Assembly: GCA_031271045.1 (NCBI GenBank) | Contig: JAISWO010000029.1 | Location: 49,034 to 113,033, forward strand | Direction of reading: 5' to 3' | Source: Tannerellaceae bacterium | GTDB taxonomy: Bacteria > Bacteroidota > Bacteroidia > Bacteroidales > Tannerellaceae | Length of the DNA: 64,000 bases | Shown: one piece after another, positions 1 through 8,882 of the stretch | Layout of the letters: every line of letters begins with the position of its first letter | Numbering within the stretch: the first letter of the stretch is position 1 | The notes under the pieces: model-generated | Databases searched by the model: none | Told to the model about the DNA's origin: nothing | The model's input: the letters and a program-made list of their open reading frames with translations, nothing else | Translations under genes and position numbers: made by a program

Positions 1-1041
1 AAACTGCGCCGCTCCCTCGATGACAAACGGGCGGAGACCGTCTCGCTCGCCTACGCCCGGACGCATCCTCCCCGGATAGACTGGGCCGGCTACCGTCCCG
101 TCCGTCCGTCCTGCCAGGAGGGCGTACAGCTCATTCACCTCCCGGTAGAAACACTCCGGCCGTATATCAATTGGAAATTCTTCTTCCTCGCCTGGAAACT
201 GAGCGGACACTATGCCGGCATCGCCGCAACGGATGCTTGCATCGCCTGCCGCACATCCTGGCTGGCCGGCTTCCCCGCCGAAGAACGCGCCAAGGCGGAA
301 GAAGCCTTGAAGCTTTATACTGATGCGACCCGCTTGCTCGACCGTCTCGCCGCAACCAACATCCGTTGCTGCCAAGCTCTGTACGGCTTCTTCCCTGCGT
401 ATAGCGAAGGCGACACGATCGTGCTGCCGGATGGCAACCGCCCCGCCTTCCCCATGCTGCGACAGCAGACACGCAGGGAAGACGAGGCGTACAAATCCCT
501 GGCTGATTATATCCTCCCTCTGTCCGAAGGACGTACGGACTACATCGGCGCCTTTGCCGTAACCGCCGGAGCAGGCATCGAACCGCTTCAACAAGCCTTT
601 GAGGATGATGGCGACACTTATTCCTCCATGCTCCTGCAAAGCCTGACCGACCGCTTAGCCGAAGCCTCCGCCGAATATCTCCACGAGAAGGTACGCCGCG
701 AGTATTGGGGCTATGCGCCGGACGAATCATTCAGCGTAGGCGAACTTTTCCAGGTAAAATATAAAGGTATACGTCCCGCCATAGGCTATCCCTCCCTACC
801 CGACCAGTTGCTGAATGTAAGCTTAGACGCGCTGCTGGACTTCTCGCGGATCGGCATACGTTTGACCGAGAATGGCGCCATGCATCCGACCGCTTCGGTC
901 AGTGGCCTGTATATCGCCCATCCCGAATCCTCCTACTTTATGATCGGCGCTATCGACGACGAACAATTCTTCGACTACGCCCGCAGGCGAAACCTCAGCG
1001 AAACCGACGCCCGGCGAGTACTTAGTAAAAACCTACAATAA
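1..1041 (+). CDS. metH: Cobalamin-dependent methionine synthase, C-terminal part (partial)
   Basis: The reading frame is open from base 1 and ends at TAA 1039-1041, so only the last 346 residues are present. They match the AdoMet-binding reactivation domain of MetH, which remethylates oxidised cob(II)alamin. Visible family blocks are YINWKFFFLAW, ADYILP, DYIGAFAVTAG, LADRLAEA, VRREYWGYAPDE, GIRPAIGYPSLPDQ and the C-terminal ASVSGLYIAHPESSYF. The homocysteine, folate and cobalamin domains must lie upstream of the window. The next gene starts 11 bp downstream on the same strand, so the two may be cotranscribed. The domain assignment is secure; completeness of the upstream part cannot be judged. 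Confidence 0.95.
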   Translation, partial: KLRRSLDDKRAETVSLAYARTHPPRIDWAGYRPVRPSCQEGVQLIHLPVETLRPYINWKFFFLAWKLSGHYAGIAATDACIACRTSWLAGFPAEERAKAEEALKLYTDATRLLDRLAATNIRCCQALYGFFPAYSEGDTIVLPDGNRPAFPMLRQQTRREDEAYKSLADYILPLSEGRTDYIGAFAVTAGAGIEPLQQAFEDDGDTYSSMLLQSLTDRLAEASAEYLHEKVRREYWGYAPDESFSVGELFQVKYKGIRPAIGYPSLPDQLLNVSLDALLDFSRIGIRLTENGAMHPTASVSGLYIAHPESSYFMIGAIDDEQFFDYARRRNLSETDARRVLSKNLQ

Positions 1042-1052
1042 TAACTCAATAG

Positions 1053-1685
1053 ATGATCGACTTTATAACTGTTTGCGACTATACCGGCACCTTTGCCTTC
1101 GCCATCAGCGGTATCCGCCTGGCATCCGCCAAGCAATTCGACTGGTTCGGCGCTTATGTGGTAGGCATCGTCACAGCCGTCGGCGGAGGAACCGTCCGCG
1201 ACATTCTGCTCAATGCAACTCCGTTCTGGATGGAGCAGCCTTCGTACCTGATCGTCTCGGGGCTGGCCCTCTTGTTTGTGATCGCTTTCAGGAAATACGT
1301 CATACGGCTGAACAATACGTTTTTTATCTTTGACGCCATCGGTCTGGGACTGTTTGTCATCGTAGGCGTTGTCAAAACGTTGGACTACGGCTTCCCCATG
1401 TGGGTGGCCATCGTGATGGGAACCATTACCGGCTCGTTCGGCGGTATGATGCGCGATATTCTGATCAACGAAGAGCCTTTGATTTTCCGCAAAGATATCT
1501 ACGCCCTGGCGTGCGTATTCGGCGGAGTGGCTTATTACGGCTGCACTTTGCTGGCCATACCTTCGTCGCTGGCGCAATTTATCTCCGCCATCAGCGTATT
1601 CATCATCCGTATCCTGGCCGTTAAGTACCACATCAGCGTTCCGGTGCTGAAAGGCGAAGAAGATCCGCTGAACAGGAAGAAATAA
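1053..1685 (+). CDS. TRIC/UPF0126-type cation channel family membrane protein
   Basis: A 210-residue integral membrane protein of the UPF0126 (YicG/YadS, prokaryotic TRIC) family. Members form trimeric monovalent-cation channels in the inner membrane. The internal two-fold repeat is visible: GGGTVRDILLN in the first half and GGMMRDILIN in the second, each at the end of a hydrophobic helix. About seven hydrophobic segments fill the length, which is normal for the family. It starts with ATG 11 bp after metH. Its physiological ion and role in this organism are not evident. Confidence 0.9.
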   Translation: MIDFITVCDYTGTFAFAISGIRLASAKQFDWFGAYVVGIVTAVGGGTVRDILLNATPFWMEQPSYLIVSGLALLFVIAFRKYVIRLNNTFFIFDAIGLGLFVIVGVVKTLDYGFPMWVAIVMGTITGSFGGMMRDILINEEPLIFRKDIYALACVFGGVAYYGCTLLAIPSSLAQFISAISVFIIRILAVKYHISVPVLKGEEDPLNRKK

Positions 1686-1716
1686 AATATATCTATATCA
1701 TTATACATATATTCTG

Positions 1717-1749
1717 TTTGACGGATATCGTATATTCTTTTTACCTTTG
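1717..1749 (+). promoter_or_regulatory. Bacteroidetes-type promoter for dps
   Basis: TTTG at 1717-1720 and TACCTTTG (TAnnTTTG consensus) at 1742-1749, spacer 21 bp. The dps start codon lies 51 bp downstream in an A-rich leader. Confidence 0.7.
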
Positions 1750-1799
1750 CATCGGATAAAAAAAGAAAAGAATAAGAAAACACTAAAAAATAAAGCAAT

Positions 1800-2288
1800 A
1801 TGAAAACATTAGATTATCTCCATTTGGATGCTTCCAAAGCAAGTAAAGTGATTGCAGCTCTGCAACAGTTATTGTCCAACTACCAGTTGTTCTACACCAA
1901 CCTGCGCGGGTTTCACTGGAACATCAAAGGACACGGCTTTTTCGTACTTCACAGCAAATTTGAAGAACTGTATGACGATGCGGCCGAGAAGGTAGATGAA
2001 ATAGCCGAACGTATCCTTATGCTGGGAGGAGAACCGGTCAGCGCTTTCAGCGAATACCTGAAGACTTCCCGGATCAAAGAAATCACCGGCGTCTCGTGCG
2101 GCGACGAAGCGCTGAAGAATGTCCTCGACACTTACGGCCTGCTGATCGAAGAAGAACGCGCCCTGCTGTCGCTTGCCTCCGACGCCAAAGACGAAGCAAC
2201 CGTTGCCCTGATGAGCGACTATCTTAAAGGACAGGAAAAAACCGTCTGGATGTTGGTTGCATTCTCGTCGGGCGATTGCAAGAAATAA
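1800..2288 (+). CDS. dps: Dps-family DNA-binding ferritin-like protein
   Basis: A 162-residue miniferritin. Dps dodecamers oxidise Fe(II) with hydrogen peroxide and store the mineral, protecting DNA. The inter-subunit ferroxidase ligands are at the canonical spacing: H39 (FHWN), H51, D66 and E70, the same H-x11-H-x14-D-x3-E pattern as E. coli Dps. The length is typical. No long basic N-terminal tail is seen, so DNA binding is uncertain. It has its own promoter (1717-1749) and a strong terminator (2335-2375), so it is probably monocistronic. Confidence 0.95.
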   Translation: MKTLDYLHLDASKASKVIAALQQLLSNYQLFYTNLRGFHWNIKGHGFFVLHSKFEELYDDAAEKVDEIAERILMLGGEPVSAFSEYLKTSRIKEITGVSCGDEALKNVLDTYGLLIEEERALLSLASDAKDEATVALMSDYLKGQEKTVWMLVAFSSGDCKK

Positions 2289-2334
2289 CGACCATACAAA
2301 CTAAAGACTTTCTTCATAATTTATTTTAATACAT

Positions 2335-2375
2335 GGGGGGGCGTTACGGAATTTCCGTGCGCCCCTTCTGTTTTT
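2335..2375 (+). terminator. Rho-independent terminator of dps
   Basis: GGGGCG (2338-2343) pairs with CGCCCC (2360-2365). An inner ACGGAA/TTCCGT stem extends the hairpin, and a T-rich tract follows at 2366-2375. Confidence 0.85.
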
Positions 2376-2387
2376 ACGTAAAATGAC

Positions 2388-2395
2388 TACATTTG
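2388..2395 (+). promoter_or_regulatory. -7 promoter element of the permease
   Basis: TACATTTG matches TAnnTTTG and lies 25 bp before the ATG at 2420. It overlaps an in-frame TTG at 2393, so that TTG cannot be the true start. Confidence 0.65.
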
Positions 2396-2419
2396 CCCAG
2401 AATCGCAAATATCAACTCT

Positions 2420-3859
2420 ATGTTAGACAAACTATTCAAGAAAAAAGACATTGCAGCTATCCTGCGGGAAGCCTCCCAATCGAACGGAGGACTGAAGCGT
2501 AACCTGACCGCTACGAACTTAGTGACGCTCGGAATCGGAGCCATCGTGGGAGCGGGCATCTTTGTCATCACCGGGCAGGCGGCCGCCGAATATGCAGGGC
2601 CGGCGCTGACTATCTCGTTCATAATCTCGGCCGTCGCCTGCGTACTGGCCGGGCTGTGTTATTCCGAATTTGCCGCCATGATCCCTGTGTCGGGCAGCGT
2701 ATATTCGTATTCTTATGCCACGATGGGCGAATTGCTGGCCTGGTTTATAGGCTGGACGCTTGTGCTGGAATATCTCTTTGCCTGTTCTTCCGTTGCGGTG
2801 GGATGGTCGGGTTATATGCTGAGCCTGTTTGATAGCTGGGGAATCAGCTTGCCACCGCAGATCGCGCAGTCGACGTTCTATTACGACAACGGCGTCTGGG
2901 GATGGACGGGGAGTTTGTTGAATCTTCCGGCTGTCTTTATCGTGGCCGTCGTCTGGGCGTTGCTCATGGGCGGCATCAAACAGTCGGCTGCGATCAATAA
3001 CGTGATCGTTATTATCAAGATTTCGGTCATCCTGCTCTTCATCGGCTTCGGCCTTTCGCACATCGACACGAGCAATTATACACCCTATATACCGGCGAAT
3101 ACCGGCGAGGCGGGACATTTCGGATGGAGTGGTATCCTGCGTGGCGCCGGCATTGTCTTCTTTGCCTTCCTCGGTTTCGATGCGCTATCGACGGCCGCCC
3201 AGGAAACGCGCAATCCGCAACGCGACATGCCTCGTGGCATACTGATTTCGCTCTTAGTCTGCGCCGTCCTCTATATGTTGGTAACGACCGTACTCACCGG
3301 CATCGTCCGTTACGACGAACTAAGCGTGCCGGCACCCATCGCCCTGGCCATCGACCGGGCAGAGGGGCTGACCTGGCTCAGTCCGCTGATCAAACTCGGC
3401 GCTATCGCCGGCCTTAGCTCCGTCATCCTGGTAATGAGCCTGGGGCAGTCGCGCATTTACTATGCCATTGCCAAAGATGGCCTGCTGCCCCCCGTGCTCG
3501 CACGTGTGAATCCCCGCACGGGGATTCCACAGAACGCCACGATCCTGGCCAGTTGCGCGACGGGGATCATTGCCGGGCTTTTCCCCTTGCAGGTGCTGAA
3601 CGAGTTGGTGAGCATCGGCACGCTGCTGGCGTTCACGATCGTCTGCGTTTCGGTCGTCATCCTGCGCCGGACGCGGCCGGAATTGAATCGTCCGTTCAAG
3701 ACGCCCTTCTCGCCCTACCTGCCTTTGCTGGGCGCGGCCATCTGCGTGATCCAGATGATCTTCCTTCCCGGTGCAGCCTGGGTTCGTTTGATTGGCTGGA
3801 CGATCATCGGATTGGTTATCTACTTCCTTTATGGCATCAAGCACAGCCACCTGAGGTGA
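2420..3859 (+). CDS. APC-superfamily amino-acid permease
   Basis: A 479-residue inner-membrane transporter with about 12 hydrophobic helices. The first helix carries the APC substrate-binding signature GIGAIVGAGIFVITGQAA, and FFAFLGFDALSTAAQETRNPQRDMP is the cationic amino-acid/YfnA-type loop. The ATG at 2420 is preferred over the upstream TTG because the TTG lies within the -7 element. Substrate is not determinable; related proteins import a range of neutral or cationic amino acids. It stands alone between the dps terminator and a repeat region. Confidence 0.9.
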   Translation: MLDKLFKKKDIAAILREASQSNGGLKRNLTATNLVTLGIGAIVGAGIFVITGQAAAEYAGPALTISFIISAVACVLAGLCYSEFAAMIPVSGSVYSYSYATMGELLAWFIGWTLVLEYLFACSSVAVGWSGYMLSLFDSWGISLPPQIAQSTFYYDNGVWGWTGSLLNLPAVFIVAVVWALLMGGIKQSAAINNVIVIIKISVILLFIGFGLSHIDTSNYTPYIPANTGEAGHFGWSGILRGAGIVFFAFLGFDALSTAAQETRNPQRDMPRGILISLLVCAVLYMLVTTVLTGIVRYDELSVPAPIALAIDRAEGLTWLSPLIKLGAIAGLSSVILVMSLGQSRIYYAIAKDGLLPPVLARVNPRTGIPQNATILASCATGIIAGLFPLQVLNELVSIGTLLAFTIVCVSVVILRRTRPELNRPFKTPFSPYLPLLGAAICVIQMIFLPGAAWVRLIGWTIIGLVIYFLYGIKHSHLR

Positions 3860-4012
3860 GGCGACCGGTACCTGGTCGTGGCAAGCGGGGGAATTTCTCC
3901 GGACTTCCGTCATCTTACCGGCGGCGTTTATGTCCCGGCTTTGGACGACGGAGGTTGCGCTCCGGACAAGTATAGAATCATTCTGAGACAAGAATATAGT
4001 CGTTCATTTGAA

Positions 4013-4410
4013 GGCGTCGCACAATGTGTGACGCCTTCGTTTTGCTCCGGATGTTGGCGTCTGCAAGGAGGGACACCAACGTTTTTACTATTTTCTGCCA
4101 GCACACCATGTGTGACACCAACGTTTGGCTCCGGACCTTGGCGTCTGCAAGGGGCGAAAGCAACGTTTTTATTATTTTTTGACGTCGCGCAATGCGTGAA
4201 ACTAACGTTTTGCTCCGGATCTTGACGTCTGCAAGGGGAGAAAGCATTGTTTCTTTCGCTTTTTACCTGTCACGCAATGCGTGAAACCGAAAAATCAGGG
4301 CAAACGTTGGTGGCACGCATTGTGGCTGGCAGAAAATAGTAAAAACGTTGGCGGCACACATTACGGGACGGTAAAAACCGGGGGCAAACGTTAGCGTCCC
4401 GCACTGTTGG
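4013..4410. repeat. 84-bp direct repeats with a 51-bp inverted copy, intergenic
   Basis: The 654-bp gap 3860-4513 has no convincing gene. It holds about three direct units of roughly 82-86 bp, beginning near 4019, 4101 and 4187, with a partial fourth near 4271. Each has a short palindrome (such as CGCAATGCG), then AACGTTT, GCTCCGGA and GCGTCTGCAAGG. A segment at 4076-4127 recurs almost perfectly in inverted orientation at 4301-4351, giving 51-bp arms about 173 bp apart. Short frames run through it on both strands but are artefacts of the repeats. Confidence 0.85.
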
Positions 4411-4444
4411 ATATCTTTAAAAAATATAAAAGAAGACGCTGTGG

Positions 4445-4476
4445 TTTGTTTTTATTTAATTATAGCGGTACATTTG
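4445..4476 (+). promoter_or_regulatory. Promoter of the DUF6261-like gene
   Basis: TTTG at 4445-4448 and TACATTTG at 4469-4476, spacer 20 bp, 37 bp before the start codon. Confidence 0.7.
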
Positions 4477-4513
4477 TAGAGAATTTTTCAACCCAAACAA
4501 AAAATAAACTGAT

Positions 4514-5674
4514 ATGAAGAAGGTACGCAAATTTATCCGACTCGTTCGACGCCTCCGCAATGGCGATCACTACGAATTCTACAGAGAAATTATCAAGCTC
4601 TTAGTGAGATTTGAAGGCAAACTGGGAGACTTGCTCAAGCTAATGCTCGTCCTCAAAACGGTCTTCCAAAAAGAAGACGAGATCTTCAAACGCAACGCCC
4701 GCGCCGAAGAAACGCCCGGGATCGGCGATACTGACCAGCAACGGATGACGGTCTTCCGGCGCATCAAACTGCACGTCGACGCAGCACACTACAATAAAAA
4801 TCCCGCCGAAGTGGCCGCCGCCGAAGCGCTCGACTATGTGATCAACAACTACAAAAGCATCCCCTCGACGTCCTTGACACAGGCCAGCGCGCTGATCGTC
4901 AATCTGATTCAAGACCTCCGTTTGCCTAAGTACGCCACCCACATCGCCACCCTCGACCTTACGGAAGCCGTCGACGACCTCGAAGCCGCCAACAACGCCT
5001 TGGAAGAAATCCTCTCCGAACGCGAACACAGTCAGGGCAGCGCCCAACGCATCGGCAATATGAAGACCGCCCGCCCGAATACCGACGTAGCCGGCGGTAA
5101 CCTTGCCGATGGCCTCAATATTTTCTACCTTCTGGCCAAGCTCAACGGTCGGACCGCCTACATGGAAGCCTTAGGCGAAATCATCGACGGCATGAACGAC
5201 ATCATTATCTATTATGAAAAGAAATACGCTCATATCGGCGGCGGCGGCAGCTCCAAACCCGACGATGAAGATGATGATGACGAAGATGACGACGGCGACC
5301 TTACGCCTTCCTTCTCCATCGCCGCCCAGGCCGTGACGGATGGTTCGACGATGTACGTCACCTTGACGAATCCCGACTCCGCAGCCGACCTCTTCGCCGA
5401 AGCCGTCGGCGCCACCCTCGTCCTCCTGCTCGACCCCGAAGCCGGCGTCACAGCCTTCGACCTCTTTCCCATCACCGGCCTTGAAGTCCTGCAAGAAGGC
5501 GACACAGAGAAACCCGTCGGCCTGAAAGTCGGCCCGCAAGCCAACAGCACATTCGACGTCCCCACCTACAACGCCGGCCCCTGCACCGCCTGGGTCGAGA
5601 AGGACGACGTCGTCCTCGCCAACCTTACCGGCGCCTTCTACCCCGGAAGCATCACCGAAGGCAGGAAGCAATAA
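4514..5674 (+). CDS. DUF6261-like protein with acidic linker and C-terminal beta-rich domain
   Basis: A 386-residue protein of unknown function. No signal peptide is seen, so it is probably cytoplasmic. Residues 1-240 are helical and charged and resemble the Bacteroidetes family DUF6261 (assigned from memory of its pattern). A Gly run and a dense Asp/Glu linker follow at about residues 246-262. The C-terminal 120 residues look beta-rich, with alternating hydrophobic and T/V segments. It has its own promoter and a strong terminator, so it is probably monocistronic. The intergenic repeat region lies directly upstream. Confidence 0.7.
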   Translation: MKKVRKFIRLVRRLRNGDHYEFYREIIKLLVRFEGKLGDLLKLMLVLKTVFQKEDEIFKRNARAEETPGIGDTDQQRMTVFRRIKLHVDAAHYNKNPAEVAAAEALDYVINNYKSIPSTSLTQASALIVNLIQDLRLPKYATHIATLDLTEAVDDLEAANNALEEILSEREHSQGSAQRIGNMKTARPNTDVAGGNLADGLNIFYLLAKLNGRTAYMEALGEIIDGMNDIIIYYEKKYAHIGGGGSSKPDDEDDDDEDDDGDLTPSFSIAAQAVTDGSTMYVTLTNPDSAADLFAEAVGATLVLLLDPEAGVTAFDLFPITGLEVLQEGDTEKPVGLKVGPQANSTFDVPTYNAGPCTAWVEKDDVVLANLTGAFYPGSITEGRKQ

Positions 5675-5701
5675 CAAAGACCTCCTTCCGGAACAACAAC
5701 C

Positions 5702-5741
5702 GCCCGGAGAAGTAACCCATACTTCTCCGGGCTTTTCCTTT
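5702..5741 (+). terminator. Strong rho-independent terminator
   Basis: GCCCGGAGAAGTA (5702-5714) pairs perfectly with TACTTCTCCGGGC (5720-5732) around a 5-base loop, followed by TTTTCCTTT. Confidence 0.92.
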
Positions 5742-5806
5742 ATATATACCCAATCGCACATACCATACTCCGACAGGAAGATTCCTCTCCTTCCGGAAAC
5801 TTTTCC

Positions 5807-5814
5807 TATCTTTG
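5807..5814 (+). promoter_or_regulatory. -7 promoter element of nusB
   Basis: TATCTTTG, 39 bp before the ATG at 5854. An in-frame TTG at 5812 lies inside the element and is rejected as a start. No clear -33 element. Confidence 0.6.
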
Positions 5815-5853
5815 CAGCCATTAAAACAAAATATAAAGAAGTTCTTTTATACA

Positions 5854-6780
5854 ATGATAAATAGAATACTGATACGTATCAAGATCCTTCAGATCGTCTA
5901 CGCTTATTACCAGAACGGAAACAACGATCTGAAAGCAGCAGAAAACGAACTGCTCTTCAGTTTGCGCAAAGCCTACGACCTGTACCATTACCTCCTGCTT
6001 CTCATCATTGACCTTACAAACCTTCACGAACGGCAATTAGACAGCCGCAAACATAAATACATGCCCACCGACGAAGATCTTCATCCCAACATGCGACTCG
6101 TAAATAACCGCTTTGCACAGCAATTGAGCCGAAACGAAGACTTACAACGCTACATAAGCGAATACAAAATATCATGGATCAACGATCCCGACTTCCTCCG
6201 AAGCACCCTGGATATAATCCTCTCCTCCGACCTCTATACCCAATACATAGAAAATCCCGACGATTCGTACGAAACAGACAAAACATTCTGGCGCGAAGCT
6301 TTCAAGAAATGCATCCAAAGGAACGATTACGTCGCCGACTACCTGGAAGACAAAAGCATCTTCTGGAACGATGATATGGAAACCATCGGAGCCTTCATAC
6401 TGAAAACCATCAAACGCTTCAGGGAAGAAGAAGGCAGCAAGCACATGCTCCTGCCTATGTTCAAAGACGAAGAAGACCGCCTGTTCGCCGTCAAGCTGTT
6501 TCGCGAAACCCTCTTGCACGGCGTAGATATCCGCCAACGCCTGAGCCATCACATCAAAAACTGGGATGTCGAACGCATTTCCAACATTGATATGATCATC
6601 ATGCAGATCGCCCTGACCGAGATACTAACCTTCCCCTCCATCCCGGTAAGCGTCAGCCTGAACGAATATATCGACACCGCCAAATACTACGGCACCCCCA
6701 AAAGCGGCGTATTCATCAACGGCATATTAGATGCCGCCGTAGAAGAACTGAAAAAAGAGAAGGTGTTATTCAAAGACTGA
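5854..6780 (+). CDS. nusB: NusB-type transcription antitermination factor
   Basis: A 308-residue cytoplasmic protein. The C-terminal half (about 190-300) is a NusB helical domain, including the final block SLNEYIDTAKYYGTPKSGVF and INGILD. NusB with NusE promotes antitermination of rRNA transcription. The N-terminal extension of about 150 residues is usual for Bacteroidetes NusB and explains the length compared with about 140 residues in E. coli. It starts the nusB-yajC-YbbR-coaE block. Confidence 0.9.
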   Translation: MINRILIRIKILQIVYAYYQNGNNDLKAAENELLFSLRKAYDLYHYLLLLIIDLTNLHERQLDSRKHKYMPTDEDLHPNMRLVNNRFAQQLSRNEDLQRYISEYKISWINDPDFLRSTLDIILSSDLYTQYIENPDDSYETDKTFWREAFKKCIQRNDYVADYLEDKSIFWNDDMETIGAFILKTIKRFREEEGSKHMLLPMFKDEEDRLFAVKLFRETLLHGVDIRQRLSHHIKNWDVERISNIDMIIMQIALTEILTFPSIPVSVSLNEYIDTAKYYGTPKSGVFINGILDAAVEELKKEKVLFKD

Positions 6781-6857
6781 CTCTTGAATTAGTGATGAAA
6801 AAAAGGTCTGAAAAACAAAAAAACGATTCTTTCTGAGTAATTCAGACAACTTATCAT

Positions 6858-6865
6858 TACTTTTG
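6858..6865 (+). promoter_or_regulatory. -7 promoter element of yajC
   Basis: TACTTTTG, 54 bp before the yajC start. It suggests yajC-YbbR-coaE can be transcribed independently of nusB. No clear -33 element. Confidence 0.5.
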
Positions 6866-6919
6866 ACCTCGCGTTACACATATTATATATACCAACAAAC
6901 AAATAAAACAAAATAAAAA

Positions 6920-7246
6920 ATGATGAACTTACTGAGTATTTTACTGGATGCCGCCCCGGCAACGACAGGCGGCAATGCGTCAGGCGGCCTGGTTAGCTTC
7001 CTGCCGATCATAGCCATCGTGGTTATATTCTATTTCTTTATGATTCGCCCGCAGCAAAAGAAACAAAAAGACATCCGCAAAGCCCGCGAAGCTATGAAAC
7101 CCGGAGATAAAGTGGTAACAGCCGGCGGAATCTTTGGGCGCGTGAAAGAAATATCGGAGCATTATATGGTGCTCGAAATAGCCGAAGGAGTCCGGATACG
7201 CATAGACAAAGGCTCTGTCTTTGCCTCGGCAGAAGACGCGAAATAA
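6920..7246 (+). CDS. yajC: Preprotein translocase subunit YajC
   Basis: A 108-residue single-pass membrane protein, accessory to the SecDF-YajC part of the Sec translocon. The transmembrane helix at about 27-42 (FLPIIAIVVIFYFFMIRPQQKKQK) leads directly into the family hallmark RPQQKK. The cytoplasmic part has MKPGDKVVTAGGIFGRV. The start may be either of two consecutive ATGs (6920 or 6923). YbbR follows after 12 bp. Confidence 0.95.
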   Translation: MMNLLSILLDAAPATTGGNASGGLVSFLPIIAIVVIFYFFMIRPQQKKQKDIRKAREAMKPGDKVVTAGGIFGRVKEISEHYMVLEIAEGVRIRIDKGSVFASAEDAK

Positions 7247-7258
7247 CCCCCCTTCGCC

Positions 7259-8266
7259 ATGATACGACTTGATAGCCTGTCGCACATATTCAAGTCTGTC
7301 CACAGGGAGACTAAAACTTTCTTTCCCCACTTTCGGTGGAAAGAAGTTTTAATCTTTCTGTTTTTTTTCTGCCTCTCCTTCGTCTTCTGGGCACTGCAAA
7401 GTATGCAGCAAGAGTACGAGATACAATTACAAATCCCCGTCCATTACAAAGAAATGCCCCCCGATATGGCCTTCGTACATACCCCGCCCTCCAGGATAAA
7501 CGTCCGCATCCGCGACAAAGGCAGCATATTGCTCAACTATACGCTGGGACAGTCGGGCGCCTCCCTCGACGTCGGTATGCAAGAGACGCATTTTCTGTCC
7601 GATAGCGCCCTCCGGCTGTCGGAAAACGACCTCGAAGGAATGATCGCCAAGCAACTGATCCCCACAACTCACCTGCTTGGCTTCGAACCTCGGCAGATCA
7701 TCGCACCTTACAGCAAACTGAGAAAAAAGAAACTCCCGGTCTACTTCGATGGCAACATACGTACAGAGCCCGGTTTTCAGGTATCCGGCGACATCATCGT
7801 CTCCCCATCCACGACCGAAGCGTACGCTCCGGACCTTGTCCTGGCAACCATCACATCAATACCAACCGTTTATACGGAAATAAAAAAGGGAAACAAAACA
7901 ATTACCCGTAAATTAAAACTCCGCAAAACCGACGGAGTGACGTTCGACCCTGATGTCGTGTCGGTGACGATACCTATCGAGGAATATACACAAAAGACAC
8001 TCGAAATACCCATCTTGTGCAAACAGATCCCGGCAGGCTATGCCATCCGTATGTTCCCGTCAGTAGTGAGAGTGACCTGCAATGTTCCCCTTTCACTTTT
8101 TAAAGATTTGTCGGAAAAAGATTTTGCCGTCGAAACACTCGTCGCCAACCCGGAAGACAACGCATCGGGTATGATCCCCTTGCGCTTAACCCGCAAACCG
8201 GACTGGATGGACCGCGTCTCCCTTTCGCAAGATTCCATAGAATTTATCCTGGAACAAAATAAATGA
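7259..8266 (+). CDS. YbbR-like domain protein
   Basis: A 335-residue membrane-anchored protein. A basic N-terminus precedes one hydrophobic helix at about 29-47; the rest is predicted extracytoplasmic. It has at least two YbbR-like beta domains, as in PVHYKEMPPDMAF, INVRIRDKG and the later LPVYFDGNI. In Firmicutes, YbbR (CdaR) regulates a diadenylate cyclase, but no such gene is adjacent here, so the role is open. Its TGA overlaps the coaE ATG (ATGA at 8263-8266), implying translational coupling. Confidence 0.85.
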   Translation: MIRLDSLSHIFKSVHRETKTFFPHFRWKEVLIFLFFFCLSFVFWALQSMQQEYEIQLQIPVHYKEMPPDMAFVHTPPSRINVRIRDKGSILLNYTLGQSGASLDVGMQETHFLSDSALRLSENDLEGMIAKQLIPTTHLLGFEPRQIIAPYSKLRKKKLPVYFDGNIRTEPGFQVSGDIIVSPSTTEAYAPDLVLATITSIPTVYTEIKKGNKTITRKLKLRKTDGVTFDPDVVSVTIPIEEYTQKTLEIPILCKQIPAGYAIRMFPSVVRVTCNVPLSLFKDLSEKDFAVETLVANPEDNASGMIPLRLTRKPDWMDRVSLSQDSIEFILEQNK

Positions 8267-8847
8267 TGAAAATAGGCTTGACAGGCGGAATAGGCAGTGG
8301 AAAGTCAATTGTTTCCTCCCTGCTGGAAGTGATGGGTATACCTGTCTACGACGCAGATGCCGGAAGTAAACGCCTGACGATTACCTCTCCTTTGATACGG
8401 CAAGGACTGATCGGTTTATTTGGCGAAACCATTTACCGGGGTGACGCTATCGACCGCAAGCGCCTTGCAGCCTGTATCTTTAGCGATCCGGAAATGCTCA
8501 AGCGCGTCAATGCGATCATCCATCCCGAAGTAAGCCGTCATTTCCTTGACTGGGCAGATAGGCAGACCTCATCGTCCGGCATTTGCGCGATTGAGACGGC
8601 CATCCTTTTTGAATCGGGTTTCAACCGCCTTGTCGATCTCTCTCTCATGGTAACCGCTCCCCTGGAGAGGAGGATCGAACGCGTCATGGCCCGCGATGGA
8701 GCCACCCGCGACGAAGTCCTCCACCGGATAAAAAACCAATGGCCCGACGAGGTCAAAAAAACATATGCTTCTTACATTATATACAATGAGGAACGTCAGG
8801 CTCTGATTCCACAGCTAACGGCCTTCCTTGCCGGTCTCCGGCGATAA
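8263..8847 (+). CDS. coaE: Dephospho-CoA kinase
   Basis: A 194-residue cytoplasmic enzyme catalysing the last step of CoA synthesis, ATP-dependent 3'-phosphorylation of dephospho-CoA. The N-terminal Walker A is GLTGGIGSGKS. Further family features are VYDADAGSKRL, IIHPEV and the lid region with ERRIERVMARDGATRDEVLHRI. The length is normal. The start overlaps the YbbR stop; a second ATG at 8266 is an alternative. It ends the operon and is convergent with the BadF-type kinase, 35 bp away. Confidence 0.95.
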   Translation: MMKIGLTGGIGSGKSIVSSLLEVMGIPVYDADAGSKRLTITSPLIRQGLIGLFGETIYRGDAIDRKRLAACIFSDPEMLKRVNAIIHPEVSRHFLDWADRQTSSSGICAIETAILFESGFNRLVDLSLMVTAPLERRIERVMARDGATRDEVLHRIKNQWPDEVKKTYASYIIYNEERQALIPQLTAFLAGLRR

Positions 8848-8882
8848 TCCGACGATAATTTCTTTTACAGCTCCTCACCCTT

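Noticed and set aside
3978-4246. Minus- and plus-strand frames across the 84-bp repeats as genes
   Set aside because: Repeats create similar Cys- and Ser-rich frames on both strands; no start context or family resemblance.
5171-5854. 227-codon minus-strand frame opposite the DUF6261-like gene
   Set aside because: Shadow of the G+C-rich third positions; Gly/Val-rich translation opposite a well-supported gene with promoter and terminator.
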